9,326 bases of DNA. It comes from an uncultured Bacillota bacterium. Its GTDB lineage: Bacteria; Bacillota; Clostridia; Tissierellales; Tepidimicrobiaceae. Where the stretch lies: contig CALBUB010000114.1 in NCBI GenBank assembly GCA_937967955.1, positions 1 to 9,326 of the forward strand, given 5' to 3'. The notes beneath the pieces were generated by a model that was not told the DNA's origin, did not search any database, and saw nothing but the letters and a program-made list of their open reading frames with translations. Position numbers and translations under genes: made by a program. Of the stretch, positions 7,182 to 9,326 are shown in pieces. The number at the start of each line of letters is the position of its first letter. The stretch's first letter is position 1.

Positions 7182-7186
7182 CCCCC
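7182..7186 (-). promoter_or_regulatory. ribosome binding site favouring the inner ATG of xdhC
   Basis: GGGGG on the - strand, within AAAAGGGGGAT, is 8 nt from the ATG at 7171-7173 but only 2 nt from the ATG at 7177-7179. The inner start is therefore better supported. The site directly abuts the yqeB stop codon (7189-7191). Confidence 0.6.
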
Positions 7187-7188
7187 TT

Positions 7189-7998
7189 TTAAATATTCTT
7201 CTTTTTTCTTAAGTATTCAGCTGCTTCTAATACTCCTTCTCCTACTTTTTTAGCCTTATCAGAAATAGTAAAGGCAAATTTCCTTATACCCCTTGGGTCA
7301 ATATCCCCTATCTTAAGGCCCTTTTTTACATATAGGCCCTCCCTTATAATACCCCTTAATATTCCATCTATGGTTGCAACTATTTCTACTTCTCCTACTT
7401 TACCTAAAACGTCCTCTTTTGTAACCCTATCCCCTATTTTATAAAAGGTTTTAATTATGCCATCTGCAGGAGACCTTAAGATCCTTTCTACTGTATAGCC
7501 CATTACCTCTGCAGGAATTCCTGTGTTTTTTTGGGCCCTTCCCCTATAGATTACTTTTCCAAGGTTAGGACCTCTATTGGTCTCTACAACTAAGTCCACA
7601 TCTTTTCCTGCTTCAAAGCCTGGCCCTATGGCTATAGTTATAGGGGCCATATTTTTATTGGTACCCATATTCTTCTTAGCCATAATAGCATCCACAAGTA
7701 TTAAAGGCCTTAACTTATCAAGTACCCTAGCCTGAGGATCCACATATACAGCAATAAAGCCTTTATTGATTATTCTATATATATCCTCTAAATCCTTTGC
7801 TAAAATCCCCTTAACCCCTTCTATTTCAATTTCTCCATTATAGACTGCCTCACAAAAGGAAACAGCCCTTCTTACGGCTATAGGCTTTTCTATTTCCAAT
7901 ATTACTACTTTATAGCCTGCTTTAAAGAACTTGTAGGCAATACCTGTGCCTAAATCTCCTCCGCCCCTTATGACGGCAAGGTCTTTTTTATATTTCAT
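7189..7998 (-). CDS. yqeB: YqeB (EF2563 family), selenium-dependent molybdenum hydroxylase system protein
   Basis: A 269-aa protein of the family called EF2563/YqeB, which co-occurs with selenium-labelled molybdenum hydroxylases; its exact role is unproven. A Rossmann-like nucleotide-binding start is clear: LAVIRGGGDLGTGIAYKFFK (7-26), ending in a VVILE strand. The middle contains VDAIMAKKN (102-110), IAIGPGFEAGKDVDLVVETN (122-141) and the short RG-rich piece GKVIYRGRAQKNTGIPAEV. The C-terminus resembles a biotinyl/lipoyl-type barrel-sandwich fold: RSPADGIIKTFYKIGDRV (175-192) and ATIDGILRGIIREGLYVKKG (208-227). There is no MKM lipoyl/biotin attachment motif. The ATG is preceded by AGGTGA at 6-nt spacing. 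It is the first gene of the unit; the stretch upstream contains an inverted repeat. Confidence 0.92.
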   Translation of the reverse strand: MKYKKDLAVIRGGGDLGTGIAYKFFKAGYKVVILEIEKPIAVRRAVSFCEAVYNGEIEIEGVKGILAKDLEDIYRIINKGFIAVYVDPQARVLDKLRPLILVDAIMAKKNMGTNKNMAPITIAIGPGFEAGKDVDLVVETNRGPNLGKVIYRGRAQKNTGIPAEVMGYTVERILRSPADGIIKTFYKIGDRVTKEDVLGKVGEVEIVATIDGILRGIIREGLYVKKGLKIGDIDPRGIRKFAFTISDKAKKVGEGVLEAAEYLRKKKNI

Positions 7999-8032
7999 GA
8001 TCTATCACCTTTTATCTATCTTTCATAGAAAC

Positions 8033-8059
8033 AGGGAAGTGATATTACATCCCTTCCCT
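8033..8059. repeat. inverted repeat between the yjiH-type gene and yqeB
   Basis: AGGGAAG (8033-8039) and CTTCCCT (8053-8059) form a 7-bp stem with a 13-nt loop; an outer CATA/TATG pair could extend it across a bulge. On the - strand it lies 35 nt upstream of the yqeB start and about 30 nt after the stop of the membrane-protein gene. There is no T-run, so it is a poor intrinsic terminator. It may be an operator or leader hairpin for the yqeB unit, or chance. Confidence 0.35.
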
Positions 8060-8090
8060 ATGCATTTACTATATAGTATTCAATTTATAG

Positions 8091-9326
8091 TTAAAATATC
8101 AAATGTAAAATTGGAGCTGTTATTAATATAGAAAGCACTACCCTTTCTATCCAAATTATTATATAGTCCTTCATTGTAAGAGGTATCTGAGTTGCCATCA
8201 CACATGGTATTGAAGCTGAGAAGAATAGTATTTCTGATACACTGACCACAGCTATTAAAAATCTTGTTTTAAGAGGAGCTTCTGTTACTAGTAAAGCTGG
8301 AAGAAACATCTCAGCAATGCTAAGGGCATTTGCTTTAGCTGCAAGCAATGGCTCTGGAACCCTTGTAATAAGTGTAAATGGATAGAATATATATCCTACT
8401 ATATCGAATACTGGAGTATACTCAGCTACTACTATTCCAAGAACTCCAATGGACATGAGAAGGGGTCCAATGGATAAAGCTAGCTTGATTCCTGATTTTA
8501 AATTGTCAATTACACTTTCAACAACAGTAGGAGCACTATCAAAAGCCTTCATTCCTTCTATATAAGCTCTCTTAAATCTATTGCCACTTGTCACTTCTTC
8601 TGAAGTTCCTTTTTGATCCATATAGTAGGTGTCGGGTTTTTTGCTTAATGGATAAATCCTTGCAGTAATTGCTGTAACCACAAAGGTTATTATTAAAGTT
8701 AGCCAGAAATACAATAGCCACATATCCATAAGACCTAAAGTCTTAGCTACTACTATCATGAAGGTAGCTGATACGGTGGAAAAACCTGTAGCTATTATGG
8801 CTGCTTCCTTTCCTGTATACTTGCCTTCTTGATATACTCTATCGGTAATAAGCAAGGCTATTGAATAACTGCCTACAAAGGAAGCCACCGCATCTATTGC
8901 TGACCTTCCTGGAGTTTTCCATACGGGTGTCATAATAGGCTCCATAAGAACTCCTATGAATTCCATTAATCCAAAGTTTACTAAAAAGGCAAGGAATATG
9001 GAACCGATAGGAACTACTGTGGTTACTGTTATGACTATCTTGTTGTATATAAATGGTATTACATCCTCGTTCATCAAGAAAGCTGGGCCTACATTGAAGA
9101 TAGCCATGAATATGAATACAATTCCTAATAATTTTAGTAGAGAAAAGATTATGGTCGATGTATCCTTCTTCCAGCTCTTGTTGATAAAGGGTAACAATCC
9201 TCCAATAGTAACTATTATTCCAGAGTATATAGGTCCGTAGTTGGGTATGGTTTTAATGAAGTTTACAATGTGGTCTACAGGAATAGTATTTGTCCCATTT
9301 ATAGTGATAGGAACGAAGAACATGAA
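8091..9326 (-). CDS. YjiH-type nucleoside-recognition (Gate) domain membrane protein, 5' end cut by window edge
   Basis: At least 411 codons of a polytopic membrane protein resembling E. coli YjiH. The frame stays open to the window edge. The Met encoded at 9321-9323 is probably internal, because intact relatives have a further N-terminal membrane segment and here the codon before it, for Phe, is still in frame. Counting from that Met, likely membrane spans are near 30-46, 58-80, 95-119, 176-196, 203-221, 281-301, 305-319, 355-375 and 388-408. The Gate region is clear at 139-190, with GRSAIDAVASFVGSYSIAL and EGKYTGKEAAIIATGFSTVS. A second Gate-like part follows at 330-372. The substrate is unknown; the Gate domain name comes from nucleoside transporters, and yjiH in E. 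coli lies near the isoaspartyl dipeptidase gene iadA. The gene precedes yqeB by about 90 nt, so linked expression is possible. Confidence 0.85.
   Translation of the reverse strand, partial: FMFFVPITINGTNTIPVDHIVNFIKTIPNYGPIYSGIIVTIGGLLPFINKSWKKDTSTIIFSLLKLLGIVFIFMAIFNVGPAFLMNEDVIPFIYNKIVITVTTVVPIGSIFLAFLVNFGLMEFIGVLMEPIMTPVWKTPGRSAIDAVASFVGSYSIALLITDRVYQEGKYTGKEAAIIATGFSTVSATFMIVVAKTLGLMDMWLLYFWLTLIITFVVTAITARIYPLSKKPDTYYMDQKGTSEEVTSGNRFKRAYIEGMKAFDSAPTVVESVIDNLKSGIKLALSIGPLLMSIGVLGIVVAEYTPVFDIVGYIFYPFTLITRVPEPLLAAKANALSIAEMFLPALLVTEAPLKTRFLIAVVSVSEILFFSASIPCVMATQIPLTMKDYIIIWIERVVLSILITAPILHLIF

Noticed and set aside
8956..9240. Open frame on the + strand opposite the YjiH-type gene
   Set aside because: It lies wholly antisense to conserved membrane segments and has no SD or family resemblance.

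Overview
The window reads as chromosome from a low-GC anaerobic Bacillota (Clostridia/Tissierellia-like). The DNA is AT-rich, Shine-Dalgarno sites are strong (AGGAGG, AGGTGA, GGGGGG), GTG and TTG starts occur, and there is a clostridial-style dCache chemoreceptor. The set of selenium-dependent molybdenum-hydroxylase accessory genes (yqeB, xdhC, yqeC) also fits purine- and amino-acid-fermenting anaerobes. Species cannot be set from the sequence alone.

Layout. Positions 8-304 (- strand) hold a decayed remnant of livF, the branched-chain amino acid ABC ATPase, with no start codon and an in-frame internal deletion. Positions 497-2551 (+) encode a 684-aa methyl-accepting chemotaxis protein, the only intact + strand gene. 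It converges on the rest of the window at a perfect 16-bp bidirectional terminator (2581-2620). All other genes are on the - strand. In transcription order (right to left) they are: a YjiH-type multispanning membrane protein cut by the right edge; yqeB-xdhC-yqeC, a tight three-gene unit with 5-15 nt gaps that ends in a terminator; ftcD with a GTG start and its own terminator hairpin; a Y1/REP-type transposase relative that has lost its catalytic HUH and tyrosine residues; and a P1-family (S58, DmpA/NylC-like) self-processing hydrolase.

How the genes may work together. YqeB, XdhC and YqeC are accessory proteins for molybdenum hydroxylases such as selenium-dependent xanthine dehydrogenase. FtcD moves a formimino group to tetrahydrofolate. 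In purine-fermenting anaerobes, xanthine breakdown gives formiminoglycine, whose formimino group is passed to tetrahydrofolate. The pairing therefore suggests, as inference, a purine-degradation neighbourhood in which FtcD might use formiminoglycine. No hydroxylase structural gene and no histidine-utilisation gene (hutH/U/I) lies in the window.

The most unusual items are the intact but catalytically disarmed transposase-like gene with a C-terminal helix-turn-helix, the livF remnant, and the ftcD/molybdenum-hydroxylase linkage. I found no CRISPR array, tRNA, rRNA or complete mobile element.
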